Source: CALOFP01 sp942492635 (GTDB taxonomy: Bacteria > UBP6 > UBA1177 > CALOFP01). Taken from it: DNA of 64,000 bases. This document shows positions 34,338 to 44,144 of this stretch, one piece after another. The position numbers and the translations under genes are program-made. Within the stretch, counting starts at the first letter, position 1. The number at the start of each line of letters is the position of its first letter. The notes beneath the pieces were generated by a model. The model was given only the letters and a program-made list of their open reading frames with translations. It was not told the origin of the DNA and ran no database searches. Location: assembly GCA_942492635.1 (NCBI GenBank), contig CALOFP010000004.1:124001-188000 (forward strand), in the 5' to 3' direction.

Positions 34338-37300
34338 TCACTGATCGCCGTTTTCCACAGGTTTACCAAATTTTCTTGCGAAGAACCCCCTGATATCGTC
34401 TATTATCGCGTAGATTACGGGGATTACGAAGAGGGTGAGCATTGTAGCGAAGGCAATTCCCCAGATTATGGTGATCGCCATGGGCTGCCAAACCTTGTTT
34501 GTGCCGTCGGCGAAAATAGCCATGGGAAGAAGCCCCCCGATTGTGGTCACGGTTGTGAGAATGATGGGCCGGAGTCTCTTCGAACCCGCTTCGACAAGGG
34601 CCTCCCGTCTGGACTTGTGCTGGGAAAGAGTGTTTATGAAGTCGACTAGAATGATCGAGTCATTAACGACAATTCCGGCAAGGGCGACTAGAGAAATTAC
34701 CGCCATGAGCGAAAGGGGCAGGTTGCTTATGAAGAGTCCGATGGCGACGCCGATGAAGGCGAAGGGAAGGGTTACCATGATGATGAGCGGCTGTCCGAAG
34801 CTGTTGAACTGGATTCCAAGAATAACGTAGATGAGGGTAACGGCAGTGAGGAACGCTATCATCACGTCGAAGAACGCTTTGTCCTGCTCCTCTTTTTCTC
34901 CTTTGAATTCAAGTGTGTAGCCCGGAAATTCATCCTCAATATTCCCCAGCTTCTCCTTAAGTTTGTTATTCGCCTCGTAGGGTGTCGTAACCCTGTAATC
35001 AACGTTAGCCACAACCCTTGTTTCGCGCATTCTGTTGAAGCGGCGAATATTTCCAATACTTTGTATCTCCTTGATATCCGCGACGTCCCTAACTCGAAGG
35101 ATGGTGCCGCGACTGCTCTTGAGGGGCATGTTTCGGATATCGTCGAGAACGAAACTCGTGTTTTCATCGAACCTTATCCATATCTTCAGCTCCCTTCCGT
35201 CGTCATCGAGAAACTTTCCTGAATACTTTCCTGCGGTGAAGTTTCTCACCGTCGTCGCCAGGGTGTTGAGGGCGATTCCGGCGTTGTTGAGCTTTTCCAT
35301 ATCGGGAACGATGATCATTTCGCTGATCTTGTACATGGCGTTTCCGCGGAGGTCGACGATGCCGGGGATCGTTCTCGCAGTCTCCACAATCCGGTCACCG
35401 ATCTGTTCGAGAACTTTGATGTCCTTTCCGGCAACCTTTACATCGACGGGCTTCCCCGACGGAGGGCCTGATGGTCCGGCGAGGAATTGGAATGTTATGA
35501 TGTCGGGAATCTGGGAGGCCTTCTTACGGAGCTTTTCCTTCACCCGCTGCGCAAGATCCTGATCATAATTCTTAAGATCCATCCTGAGTTCCGCGACGGA
35601 TTCCTTTGTTATCCACCTGTAATCCTCTATGACTCTTCCGATAATCGAAACAAAGGATGTTATTTCTTTGGGGTAGATTTCACTGAGAGCGTAATCCTCG
35701 ATCTCCTTCACAACTTCCTTGGTCTTTTTCATAGGTGTGTTTTCCGCCAGCTCGATCTTTGCGACGAGGACGTTCGAAACCTCCTTTCCGAAAAGAACGA
35801 TCTTGAGCTTACTGGCGAGAAAGATCGAGAATATGAGTACCAGAAAGACGCATCCGAAAGAGAGGTATCTCCTGTTCAGGGCCGCATTGAGCGCCTTTTT
35901 GTAGAAGAATACTATTTTAGTGAACCACTTCTTGTCGTTTTTGTCCTTGCTTACGTACAGTTTTTTCATCTCGTAGAGGTGAACGGGAAGGACGAATATG
36001 GCCTCGAGAAGTGAGGCTGCAAGCGTGAATGTGATTACGATCGGCAGCTGGCTGAGGAACTTTCCGATCATTCCGGTGAGCATGAGAAGAGGCAGGAATG
36101 CGGCTATGGTCGTGAGAATCGCGGCGAGAACAGGGAGAAGAATCTCCTTTGTTCCCTTAAGTGCGGCCTCGAACCGGTTGTAGCCCTCCTCCCGGTAACG
36201 GTAAACGTTCTCTATGACTACGATTGCGTCGTCCACCAGCATTCCGCATACGAGAATCATCGCGAAAAGCGAGAGGGAATTTATAGTGTACCCGAAAAAG
36301 TGCATGAAGAAGAATGCGGCGAAAAAGGAGAACGGAATTCCGATTATGGCGAGGAAACTTGCCCTCCAGCCGATGAAGAAGAAGAGAAGTATTGCGACGA
36401 GCAGCATTCCGAGAAGGGCGTTGTTCCTTAGAATCGAGATTGTTTCGTTAACCTGTTTTCCCTGGTCACTTCGAAAAGAAAACTCTATGTCGTCCCGATC
36501 CTTGAAATAGTCGGCAACAAGCTTTTTTACGTCGTCGCTGATACCCACGATGTTTCCGTCGCTCTTTCTCATGACGTAGAGGGAGGCGGCCTTCTTGCCG
36601 TTGAGGTAACTTTCCACGCTGCCCTTGATGTAGCTCTTGTCAACCTTGGCCACATCCTTGAGATAGAGACGTATTCCGCCGGGTGCGTTCTTTATGACGA
36701 TGTTTTCTACCTGTCTTATGTCCTTGAGGTTTCCGATGGTTTTGACCACGTACTTCTTTCCCGTGATGTCCATGTTTCCGCCGGGAATCCTGAAGTTGTT
36801 TGCCATTATGGACATGAAGATGTCGTCGATCGAGAGGTTGTACATGAGCAGCTTGTCGTTGTCAACGTAGATGTTGACCTCCTTATCGGCGACCCCGGCA
36901 ACCTCGATATTTTTTATATCCTTGACTTTACTGGAGAGATAGCGCTTCAGATTCTCTACGATATCCTTGAACTCATCCGCCCCGATCTTGTCGGAGCTGA
37001 GCATGACGTTAAGCAGGGGAACGGTGTCCCCGAAGGCGATTTTGTAGACGTAGGGACCGAACATTTCGTTGCGATCCGGAAGATCGTTCACCTTGTTTAT
37101 CTCTGTCTGGATATCGAGAACTCTCTGATCAAAATTTTCTACGTTTTCAATGAATTTTGCGGAAATCACCGATTTCCCGTTGGTGGATTTCGACCTGATT
37201 TCATCAATATCCTGAACGTTTGCAATGGCGTCCTCGAGAGGTATGGAGATGAGCCTCTCCACATCCTGCGGACTTGCTCCGGGATACATCGTAACCACGA

Positions 37301-37436
37301 TTGCAAAGTCCAGCGGAGTGTTGGGCATCTCCTCAACCGGCATCTTCATCAGTGCGAATGTTCCGAAGAGCAGGACTGAGAAGAAGATGAAGTGAGAAAT
37401 TATCGGTTTTTTAAGTATCAGTCTTACTATCGACAT
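34338..37436 (-). CDS. RND efflux transporter permease (HAE1/AcrB-like)
   Basis: The 1032-residue inner-membrane protein has the RND plan: one N-terminal membrane helix, a large periplasmic loop (about 30-330), a helix bundle (about 335-530), a second periplasmic loop, and a second bundle (about 850-1015). GMLVDDAIVVIENVYRYREEG near 395 holds the proton-relay aspartates. FSFRSDQGKQVNETI and the repeated AGIVVNDSIILVDF segment are also typical. It would export hydrophobic or amphiphilic compounds with the fusion protein and TolC-like gene upstream. It is last in a four-gene operon, 3 bases after the fusion protein gene. Confidence 0.93.
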   Translation of the reverse strand: MSIVRLILKKPIISHFIFFSVLLFGTFALMKMPVEEMPNTPLDFAIVVTMYPGASPQDVERLISIPLEDAIANVQDIDEIRSKSTNGKSVISAKFIENVENFDQRVLDIQTEINKVNDLPDRNEMFGPYVYKIAFGDTVPLLNVMLSSDKIGADEFKDIVENLKRYLSSKVKDIKNIEVAGVADKEVNIYVDNDKLLMYNLSIDDIFMSIMANNFRIPGGNMDITGKKYVVKTIGNLKDIRQVENIVIKNAPGGIRLYLKDVAKVDKSYIKGSVESYLNGKKAASLYVMRKSDGNIVGISDDVKKLVADYFKDRDDIEFSFRSDQGKQVNETISILRNNALLGMLLVAILLFFFIGWRASFLAIIGIPFSFFAAFFFMHFFGYTINSLSLFAMILVCGMLVDDAIVVIENVYRYREEGYNRFEAALKGTKEILLPVLAAILTTIAAFLPLLMLTGMIGKFLSQLPIVITFTLAASLLEAIFVLPVHLYEMKKLYVSKDKNDKKWFTKIVFFYKKALNAALNRRYLSFGCVFLVLIFSIFLASKLKIVLFGKEVSNVLVAKIELAENTPMKKTKEVVKEIEDYALSEIYPKEITSFVSIIGRVIEDYRWITKESVAELRMDLKNYDQDLAQRVKEKLRKKASQIPDIITFQFLAGPSGPPSGKPVDVKVAGKDIKVLEQIGDRIVETARTIPGIVDLRGNAMYKISEMIIVPDMEKLNNAGIALNTLATTVRNFTAGKYSGKFLDDDGRELKIWIRFDENTSFVLDDIRNMPLKSSRGTILRVRDVADIKEIQSIGNIRRFNRMRETRVVANVDYRVTTPYEANNKLKEKLGNIEDEFPGYTLEFKGEKEEQDKAFFDVMIAFLTAVTLIYVILGIQFNSFGQPLIIMVTLPFAFIGVAIGLFISNLPLSLMAVISLVALAGIVVNDSIILVDFINTLSQHKSRREALVEAGSKRLRPIILTTVTTIGGLLPMAIFADGTNKVWQPMAITIIWGIAFATMLTLFVIPVIYAIIDDIRGFFARKFGKPVENGDQ

Positions 37437-37439
37437 AGC

Positions 37440-38612
37440 CTACTCCAGTATTTCGACGGGATTTCCGTCCTTAAGAGCCTCGTGGCCGCTCACGACAACG
37501 GAAACGGTCTTTCCGACCTTTTCAACGAAACGGACTATCATCTTGTCGCCGTTGTCATCGAGCATTGCAACTTCTTGCTTCTTGGCTTTTTTCCCGTCAA
37601 CCGAGAAGAGCAGGTACTTCCCCTCCTTGAGGATCAAACGGTTCCGGTCCATCTCGAAGGATTTCTCATAGGTCTTTACCGGAAGAACAACCTGCAGGTG
37701 CATTCCCGGAAAGAGCACCTTCTTCTGTGAAATGTCGTCCTTTGCGCTCTTGTAGACGATTTTCATCGGGTAGAGTGAAGTGGTTCTGTCCGGAGCTTCC
37801 GCTACACCCTTGATTTTTCCTATGACGACCTTTTTATCCGGAAGGACTATCTCGACCTCTTTTGCGTTGTACTTCTTGTGGAGAAGCATGTCGGTGTAGG
37901 TGAGTCCGATAACTGTCTGAAGGTTGTTGGTATCGACTATCCTCACTATCGGCGTACCGATTGTCACGTACTGTCCCAGCTGGGAAGGCTTGTCTACGAC
38001 AACTCCGTCGAAAGGCGCCCTGACGAAACAGAAGTTGTGGTTTATCTTTGCAAGATCAAAATTGCTCTGAGCCTGCTCTATGGCCAGCTCAGCCTGCTTG
38101 AAGCTGTTTTCCGACACTTCGAATCCTTCCTGGGATATTCCCTTCTCCTCGTAGAGAAGTTTGTCCCTCTCGAATATTCTCTTCTTAAGCTCCAGGGTGA
38201 GCTCCGCCTTTTTGAGGTTGAGCTCCGCCCGATCCATGGCGTTTTTCTTGGGATCGGGATCGATTACGGCGAGAAGATCTCCCCTTCTCACAAACATTCC
38301 TATGTCGAAAGTGACTTTCTCTATCTCACCGCTCGCCTGGGCCTTCAGTTCGACGTCCCTTATCGCTTCGGTTACCGCGTTGAAAGTGAGTTTCTTCTCA
38401 ACCTTGCCCGGGGTCACATCCATCACCCTGACTTTCCTCGGGGGAATGGGCTTCGGTTTTTGGACAGAAGGAATTTTCCTTTCCTCCCTCTTTGCAATCG
38501 GAATATCATTATCCTGTTTTTCCGTTTTTTTTTGCGGAGCCGGAGTTTCACCGCTCCTGCATCCCGCAAATAACATTACAGTCGTCAAAAAGAGAACTGC
38601 CGCCTTTTTCAT
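37440..38612 (-). CDS. RND membrane fusion protein (lipoprotein)
   Basis: The 390-residue protein has a lipoprotein signal peptide ending in LFAGC (Cys18), a Pro/Lys-rich linker, and then the HlyD/AcrA plan. That comprises a lipoyl half-motif (GEIEKVTFDIGMFVRRGDLL), a helical hairpin at about 145-200, the second half-motif (FVRAPFDGVVVDKP), a beta-barrel and a membrane-proximal domain. It would bridge the RND permease and the TolC-like channel in the periplasm. The start overlaps the TolC-like gene's end by 4 bases. SQLGQYVTIGTPIVRIVDTN supports the AcrA-type fold. Confidence 0.92.
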   Translation of the reverse strand: MKKAAVLFLTTVMLFAGCRSGETPAPQKKTEKQDNDIPIAKREERKIPSVQKPKPIPPRKVRVMDVTPGKVEKKLTFNAVTEAIRDVELKAQASGEIEKVTFDIGMFVRRGDLLAVIDPDPKKNAMDRAELNLKKAELTLELKKRIFERDKLLYEEKGISQEGFEVSENSFKQAELAIEQAQSNFDLAKINHNFCFVRAPFDGVVVDKPSQLGQYVTIGTPIVRIVDTNNLQTVIGLTYTDMLLHKKYNAKEVEIVLPDKKVVIGKIKGVAEAPDRTTSLYPMKIVYKSAKDDISQKKVLFPGMHLQVVLPVKTYEKSFEMDRNRLILKEGKYLLFSVDGKKAKKQEVAMLDDNGDKMIVRFVEKVGKTVSVVVSGHEALKDGNPVEILE

Positions 38613-39952
38613 AACTCTTCCCTCCCGAGTAGAAGCTTAAGCTGGAAATATCCGTTAAGTATCGAGCTTTCTATTGTCACCAGATTTTTCTTTGCGTTTA
38701 TGTAGTTGTTTTCCGCCGAGAGCAGATCGAGATATGCCGCCCGGCCCCTGTCGTACTCCAGTTTCGTTTTCTCTCTTGTCTTTTCGCTGATCTCAAGTGA
38801 GAGCTTTGCTATATCGTAGCGCCGGATGCTCGAATGTATGGATGTGAGAACGATTCTGAGCGAATGGAGCTGGCTGTTCTCGATATCGGATAGAAGCAGC
38901 CTGCTCTTCAGTCTGTCGAGCTTTTTCTTCTTGTAATCGATGGAATCCGAGAAACCGTTGAACAGGTTGAGCCCGAAGTTTACCGCAAAGAGATCGCTCT
39001 CCAGTTTATCCTGCTCCCTGAAAAGGTTTTCGCTTGTCCCGAAATCGTGGGTGTACTCCAGTGCGACTGTCGGAAAAAACTTTCCGATCGTTGTTCTCCA
39101 TGCGTCGGAAGATATTTTAAGTGCTATTCTAGCCTTGGCTATCAGCGGAGAAGACTCCATCAGAACCGGTCTGTAACGGTCGAAATTTTCATTCAGCTCC
39201 CTCTCTGAAAAAAGGGAGATGATTCCATCCATGTCGTTATCGATGCGAAGAATTGGAGTGTCGAAACCGGTTACGGCCAGTTTCTCCATCTCCGAAATGT
39301 TGTTGAGGAAATCCATCTCGTAACGACTCACCTCTTCTCTCCGGCTTTCAAGGGAGAGTTTGAAGTTCAGAAAATCGAGTTCTGTGGAACGGCCGGAATT
39401 TTTCAGAATTTCCGCATTTTTATAATTCTCGTCCGCCAGAGCCAGCCCGCTTCTGGCGACTTCGAGAGTTTTCTGCGTGAGGTAGGCGCTGAAAAAGGCT
39501 ACCACCGCATCCGCTTCGCTTTTCTGCTTCCTATAGACAAGCTCCAGCTTGGCCAGCTCCTCGTTTTTCTGCGCCATTCTAGCACCGAAGAAGCGGCTTC
39601 CACCGACGAGAACGGGAAGTTTGGCCTTGAATGAGCGGTTCCATGCGGAGGATTTTTTAGCCTCCCAGGTCGGTTCCGTCGCGCCTGCCGGCTGGAGCGC
39701 CTCTTCGTATGAGTTGTGCCACCATGTGACGCTCAGCCCGGCGGTGGGCAGAAATGATCCGTACGAATCCAGCTTTTCCCAGTACTTTTTCTCAGCATCG
39801 TTTTCGCCGATTCGTATCGAGAGACTGTTTTTGCGGACAATATTTAAATAATCCGAAAAGTTAAGTTCCTTTTGAGCCCCGTAGGCGGTGACTACAAAAA
39901 GAGTAAGAAGAATAGTAACTACCGTTCCTCTGAACATATGGGGGTACCTCAT
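38609..39952 (-). CDS. TolC-family outer membrane efflux protein
   Basis: I start at ATG 39952 (447 residues), which overlaps the upstream stop as ATGA; an alternative 10 codons upstream has less support. A signal peptide (FRGTVVTILLTLFVVTAYGA) is followed by two long repeats rich in amphipathic helix (about 130-230 and 340-440), the outer-membrane efflux protein pattern. LEYDRGRAAYLDLLSAENNYINAK near the end is characteristic. It should form the outer-membrane channel of the pump encoded downstream. Confidence 0.9.
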   Translation of the reverse strand: MRYPHMFRGTVVTILLTLFVVTAYGAQKELNFSDYLNIVRKNSLSIRIGENDAEKKYWEKLDSYGSFLPTAGLSVTWWHNSYEEALQPAGATEPTWEAKKSSAWNRSFKAKLPVLVGGSRFFGARMAQKNEELAKLELVYRKQKSEADAVVAFFSAYLTQKTLEVARSGLALADENYKNAEILKNSGRSTELDFLNFKLSLESRREEVSRYEMDFLNNISEMEKLAVTGFDTPILRIDNDMDGIISLFSERELNENFDRYRPVLMESSPLIAKARIALKISSDAWRTTIGKFFPTVALEYTHDFGTSENLFREQDKLESDLFAVNFGLNLFNGFSDSIDYKKKKLDRLKSRLLLSDIENSQLHSLRIVLTSIHSSIRRYDIAKLSLEISEKTREKTKLEYDRGRAAYLDLLSAENNYINAKKNLVTIESSILNGYFQLKLLLGREEL

Positions 39953-40623
39953 TTTTTCTTTCTGGTTTCGTGAAATTTCCAATTTGAATGAATGGTTTTT
40001 GCTGCCACACCGATTTCAGCGCTGAGCTCTTCGAAAATCGAGCTTTCAATGTCGAGGCGAAGGTCTCCGCTCATGAAGATGTCCTGCTCGAGATGTCTTC
40101 CATCGCAGTTCATATCGATCACGGCTGTTGTATTTTCGATTCTTTCGACCCTGTAGCGGCAGGAGAGGTTTCCGCCGCAGAAAGACCCGCTCCACTTCTT
40201 ACCTTCGAAGAGGTGACCCTTCGGCATAAAGTAGAATAGCCGCCTCATGGAGGCCGGATAGATGACGCTCAGCGTACGAGGACAGAAGTCCCTTGTCGAA
40301 GAAAGATCCATCCGCAGACTGAAGGCTTTCGAAGGTATCAGAGGTTCAATTTTTCTATCAAGCTTTCCGGTGACTTTTCCTCTTATCTCCAGATTGTCAC
40401 CGAACTTTCGCACCCTGCCTGTGAGTCGGTATGCGTTATCGAGTTTCAACTTTTTCCCGTCCGGGTAGCTGAGTTCTCCCTGCTCCTTTACTTCGTAGAA
40501 AACCTTTCCCGACGGATTGTAGCGGAAAGAATCCTTAAATTTAGAATCTTTCAGAAAAAAGAAGAGGGGAAGAAAAAGAATTAGTAATGTCAACCACTTG
40601 TATTTGCCGCCGAAGAATCTCAT
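39949..40623 (-). CDS. Membrane-anchored protein of unknown function, first gene of the RND operon
   Basis: From ATG 40623, with TGGAGG six bases upstream, this is a 224-residue protein. An N-terminal hydrophobic segment (WLTLLILFLPLFFFL, about 12-26) is followed by a beta-rich, charged domain with no motif I recognise. It looks exported and anchored to the inner membrane. It heads the RND operon from a strong promoter and is coupled to the TolC-like gene by ATGA. Its position suggests an accessory or sensing part of the pump, but nothing in the sequence proves it. Confidence 0.7.
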   Translation of the reverse strand: MRFFGGKYKWLTLLILFLPLFFFLKDSKFKDSFRYNPSGKVFYEVKEQGELSYPDGKKLKLDNAYRLTGRVRKFGDNLEIRGKVTGKLDRKIEPLIPSKAFSLRMDLSSTRDFCPRTLSVIYPASMRRLFYFMPKGHLFEGKKWSGSFCGGNLSCRYRVERIENTTAVIDMNCDGRHLEQDIFMSGDLRLDIESSIFEELSAEIGVAAKTIHSNWKFHETRKKK

Positions 40624-40645
40624 AAAAACCTCCAAGTACCGGATA

Positions 40646-40673
40646 ATTCTAAAATAAACCTACTCCAAGTCAA
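40646..40673 (-). promoter_or_regulatory. Sigma-70-type promoter of the RND operon
   Basis: TTGACT (40673-40668), a 16-base spacer and TAGAAT (40651-40646) on the minus strand. The start site would fall about 16 bases before the ATG at 40623, leaving room for the TGGAGG ribosome binding site. Confidence 0.65.
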
Positions 40674-40786
40674 GAAAAGATGTGGCAGGTCTATAAAATT
40701 TTTAATTTGGATTTTAAAAAGAATTTTAAACATCCCGGGAAAAATACGAGCATCGCAAATTCGGGCAATTCCCCTCGTCAGATAGG

Positions 40787-40805
40787 CTGTTTTCCGGAAA
40801 AACAG
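40787..40805. promoter_or_regulatory. Inverted repeat between divergent promoters
   Basis: CTGTTTT-CCGG-AAAAACAG is palindromic apart from one extra A. It lies in the 320-base gap between the RND operon and the M16 peptidase gene, and might be an operator or a small hairpin. No regulator gene is adjacent. Confidence 0.3.
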
Positions 40806-40882
40806 TGCTGTTAAAAAAAATTATCGCCCTTTTTTGAACAGTGTGTGCGAGCCGTTTAAGAGGTTGTCGATAAACTCATTTA

Positions 40883-40910
40883 TTGACTTTGGTTACCGTT
40901 GATTTATGAT
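40883..40910 (+). promoter_or_regulatory. Sigma-70-type promoter of the M16 peptidase gene
   Basis: TTGACT (40883-40888), a 16-base spacer and TATGAT (40905-40910), 33 bases before the ATG at 40944. Confidence 0.6.
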
Positions 40911-40943
40911 GTTCTCTGTTTTTTCGAGTATTAAGGGAGCGTT

Positions 40944-43385
40944 ATGAGTTTTCAACTACCCGTAATAAAAGAATTTAAAGATCTTCCATATACCAAAATC
41001 CTTTTCTGGATGGAAGGGGGAAGTTCTCTGGAAAACGATATGGAACTGGGCTACGCCCATTTTGCGGAACACCTTCTCTTCAAGCTTCGTTTCAGAGGAG
41101 AGGGTATCGGCGAATATATTGAAAGTCTTGGCGGTTACAGCAACGCCTACACATCTCACGACGACGTAGTTGTCGAGATAAGCGTAATGAACGAGCATGT
41201 AGAAGCGGTTCTGGAGTTTCTTGAGGGAATCTTCTCACAGGACTTCAGCGACATTCCGGAAAAGGATTTCTCCGAAGAGCTGGGAGTCGTTCTGGAGGAG
41301 ATGCTTATGTATGAGGACGAACCTACCGAAAACCTCTTTCATGCTCTCATGGAGAACAGTTTCACCGGTCACCCCTACGGACGGAAGATAATCGGCACCA
41401 CGGAATCACTGAAAAATTCATCCATCGATTCACTGAACCGGTTCTACCGTGAAAAATTGATAGTTTGCCCGTTTCTGGTTGTTGTCGGCGGATTCGAAGG
41501 AGATATCACTTTCAATCTCGAATGCAGGGATAAACCTTCACCGGAAATTATCGAGAAGTGGCCTGTAGACAACCGGGTTCTTCTTCGTCACGATCAGGAG
41601 AAGGACTACTTCATGGCCGGCTGGAAGCTTCCTGTGGAAGACGGCAGGATGGCTGCCCTCAACAAGTTGATCTACACGATAAGCTACGGGATGGACGGAG
41701 GAAGACTCTACAACGAGCTGGTTTACGAAAACCCTGTTTTCGACAACTTCAGCTTCACCCTCGCCGGAGGACGTTACGGTACATTTTTTCTTCAGACGGC
41801 TGCCTTCTCTCCGCTGCGGGAGAAACGTCGTCTGGAAAAGTGGCAGAAAGAGTGGGATTCGCTTCATTTCAACCAGTTCGAAGTTGCCAAGGCGAAGGAG
41901 GTTATTCTCTCCTCCCGCTACTTCAGCTCCGAAGGAATCGGAGACGAGCCTTACAGACTGGGGAAGAGTTACGTCATGTACGGCGATCCTCACCGTCTGG
42001 AGAGGGATTACTTTTACCACCTTTTCCACTTTACCGCCAAGGAGCTAAACGCATTCAAGGAGGAGCACCTCGGAGTGGACAAGGCTGTCCTCGGGATGGC
42101 AATGCCGAAAAAGAGCAAGTTCACATTCACCGATCTTATAACACACGAAACTCCTGAACATCAGCCTTCGGAAACCTTCGTGAGAAAAAAGAAGAGGGGA
42201 GTATCCGCATCCGCATTCATCCGGGAGGACTCCTCGTTTCTCTCCCTCTATCTCTTGAAGAAGGCGGGAGTAATGGCTGAAAAACCGGGAAGGGAAGGGG
42301 GGTTCTCACTTTTTCTTGAATCTCTCTGCTGTTCTGCCGAGGGAATGACCAGAGACGAAACCGAAGCATACCTGGACAGATTTGGAATAACCCTCGCTCC
42401 GATGATGGGGAACAACACCGGCGGGTTCAAGCTCAAGGTAAGGGACAGCTTCGTCAACGAAGCCATGGAGATTCTCAAGAGAACTCTTCAGAACCCGCTT
42501 AAAGAGGAAGATTTCAACCAGGAAAAGCAGTTTGCGATTTCAAACAGTTCTCTGAAAAGGGAGGATCCTCTCTATAGAATGAAGGAGAGAATCCATCAGA
42601 CCCTCTTTCCCGGCACACCCTACTGTCATCTCATAGGCGGCACAGAGGAAAGTCTTTCCTCAACGACCTTTGACGATGTTAGGGAGATCGGAAATAACTA
42701 CTTCTCCAGGAACAACTGGGCCGTAGGAATCAGCGGATCCATTTCCCGAAACGAAATGGAGAATATCACCTCATATCTCTCTGAGAAGCCGATAAAGAAG
42801 GGGCCTTCGCTGAAACAGAAGGAACCCATTATACTCGGAGACAAAGTTGAAAAGCTTGTCGTACCAGGTCGAAAACAGCTCTACATTTCCCGGGTTTTTC
42901 ACGGACCGGATATTCACAACAACGATTTTGAACCGGTTCGATTCATGGAGCAATTCCTTATGGGGCAAAACTCTCCGTATTTCCAAGAGCTTAGAGAAGA
43001 GAACGGCCTTGTGTACAGTCTCGATCTATGGGGAATGGGAGGTCTTACCGGAGGCTACATCGCATTCACAGCAATCACATCCCCTGAAAAACAGAATCAG
43101 GTGATGGACGGAATCAACAAGGTTGTCGAGACTCTTCACCAGGGATCTTTCAATGAGAACCTTCTGGATGAGATGAAAAACAGCACAAAATTCCAGCACG
43201 CTCAGTCAGTCGTACGGAATGACTACCACGCCTTCAACCTTGCGCTGGAGGAGGCCCTGGACTTTCCGAAAAGGCACTACCTCGACTACCCGGAAATGGT
43301 GGATGCTATGAATCGGGAAAAGATTATGGAGCTTTCGGAAAAGTACCTGTCTGACGGTCTCTGGATAATTTCGGAAAGCGAATAG
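40944..43385 (+). CDS. M16-family (pitrilysin/insulinase-like) zinc metallopeptidase
   Basis: The 813-residue protein has the inverted zinc motif HFAEH (39-43) of M16 peptidases, with the third ligand expected among the glutamates near 115-125 (EELGVVLEE). The length covers two M16 halves: the active half (about 1-400) and an inactive half (about 430-813) with a matching fold and no HxxEH. No signal peptide is visible, so it is probably cytoplasmic. AGGGAG precedes the ATG. It is transcribed alone, divergent from the RND operon. M16 enzymes degrade small peptides or process precursors; the substrate here is unknown. Confidence 0.9.
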   Translation: MSFQLPVIKEFKDLPYTKILFWMEGGSSLENDMELGYAHFAEHLLFKLRFRGEGIGEYIESLGGYSNAYTSHDDVVVEISVMNEHVEAVLEFLEGIFSQDFSDIPEKDFSEELGVVLEEMLMYEDEPTENLFHALMENSFTGHPYGRKIIGTTESLKNSSIDSLNRFYREKLIVCPFLVVVGGFEGDITFNLECRDKPSPEIIEKWPVDNRVLLRHDQEKDYFMAGWKLPVEDGRMAALNKLIYTISYGMDGGRLYNELVYENPVFDNFSFTLAGGRYGTFFLQTAAFSPLREKRRLEKWQKEWDSLHFNQFEVAKAKEVILSSRYFSSEGIGDEPYRLGKSYVMYGDPHRLERDYFYHLFHFTAKELNAFKEEHLGVDKAVLGMAMPKKSKFTFTDLITHETPEHQPSETFVRKKKRGVSASAFIREDSSFLSLYLLKKAGVMAEKPGREGGFSLFLESLCCSAEGMTRDETEAYLDRFGITLAPMMGNNTGGFKLKVRDSFVNEAMEILKRTLQNPLKEEDFNQEKQFAISNSSLKREDPLYRMKERIHQTLFPGTPYCHLIGGTEESLSSTTFDDVREIGNNYFSRNNWAVGISGSISRNEMENITSYLSEKPIKKGPSLKQKEPIILGDKVEKLVVPGRKQLYISRVFHGPDIHNNDFEPVRFMEQFLMGQNSPYFQELREENGLVYSLDLWGMGGLTGGYIAFTAITSPEKQNQVMDGINKVVETLHQGSFNENLLDEMKNSTKFQHAQSVVRNDYHAFNLALEEALDFPKRHYLDYPEMVDAMNREKIMELSEKYLSDGLWIISESE

Positions 43386-44144
43386 GTCTCTTGACCAAAC
43401 CAAGACTCCTCCCTTCATCAAACCTTTGATTCAACCCAGATTTCTATCACACTCTCGTAGCGGGCCTCCTTGTGCGCCCGTAATTTCGGAACAACCTCGA
43501 CTCCAGAGACAATTTAAATCGTCGAAGCTCCCTTGTCCGAATACGCAGCTGTGAAATGATTGTAGATAATGAAACCCACACCGCCTCTTTTCCCGCAGAC
43601 TCGTCAGATGATGACACTATTGCCCTTCATTATCAACACCTTATTTTCATAAATGTAGAAATTTCATCTCAACGCCCAAAGTGACCTCAAAAAAATAATT
43701 CGATCAATTTTGCTGCTTGAAAGAACAAGAAGTTAATAATTTGATGAATTTGTCCACCATTTCGATCAAACACAAAATGTTACTGTGTTTTTAGCAGCTA
43801 TTTCGGGCTTGATGTTTTTATTTCATTGTTTTCAGAGGCTGAAGTGGCGCTGATCTTTGTCTTCGGGGGATTTTTACGGCTGGATTAGGGAGGATGTTTG
43901 TTTTGCAAAAAAATCTGCCGCGATTCTGGTTGGAAAAAGGTTTTACAGATTCCTGGCTTCCTACAATTTTCAGGATTTCTATGGATCGCTATTGCAGATA
44001 ACCCCTCCGATACCTTGACCTTGCAGTAAGGGGCGGCTGATAAGAAGAGAAAATTCCAATTTTTCAGATTAGTTACAGTTATGTCCCCCTCCTGGGAACG
44101 AGAGCTGGAATAGATTATGGAATTTTGGTGCCTTGCCCCCAAAA
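43386..44144. other. 759-base gap with no intact gene
   Basis: No convincing gene or strong terminator was seen here, between the ends of two convergently transcribed genes. The first part holds a possible decayed reading frame (listed separately); the rest is AT-rich and featureless to me. Confidence 0.6.
43418..43630 (-). pseudogene. Possible decayed reading frame
   Basis: One minus-strand frame runs 71 codons from ATG 43630 to TGA 43418 but has two internal stops, a TGA at codon 9 and a TAA at codon 39. The pieces GGVGFIIYNHFTAAYSDKGA and VEVVPKLRAHKEARYESVIE look protein-like in composition. I recognise no family, and chance cannot be excluded. Confidence 0.2.
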
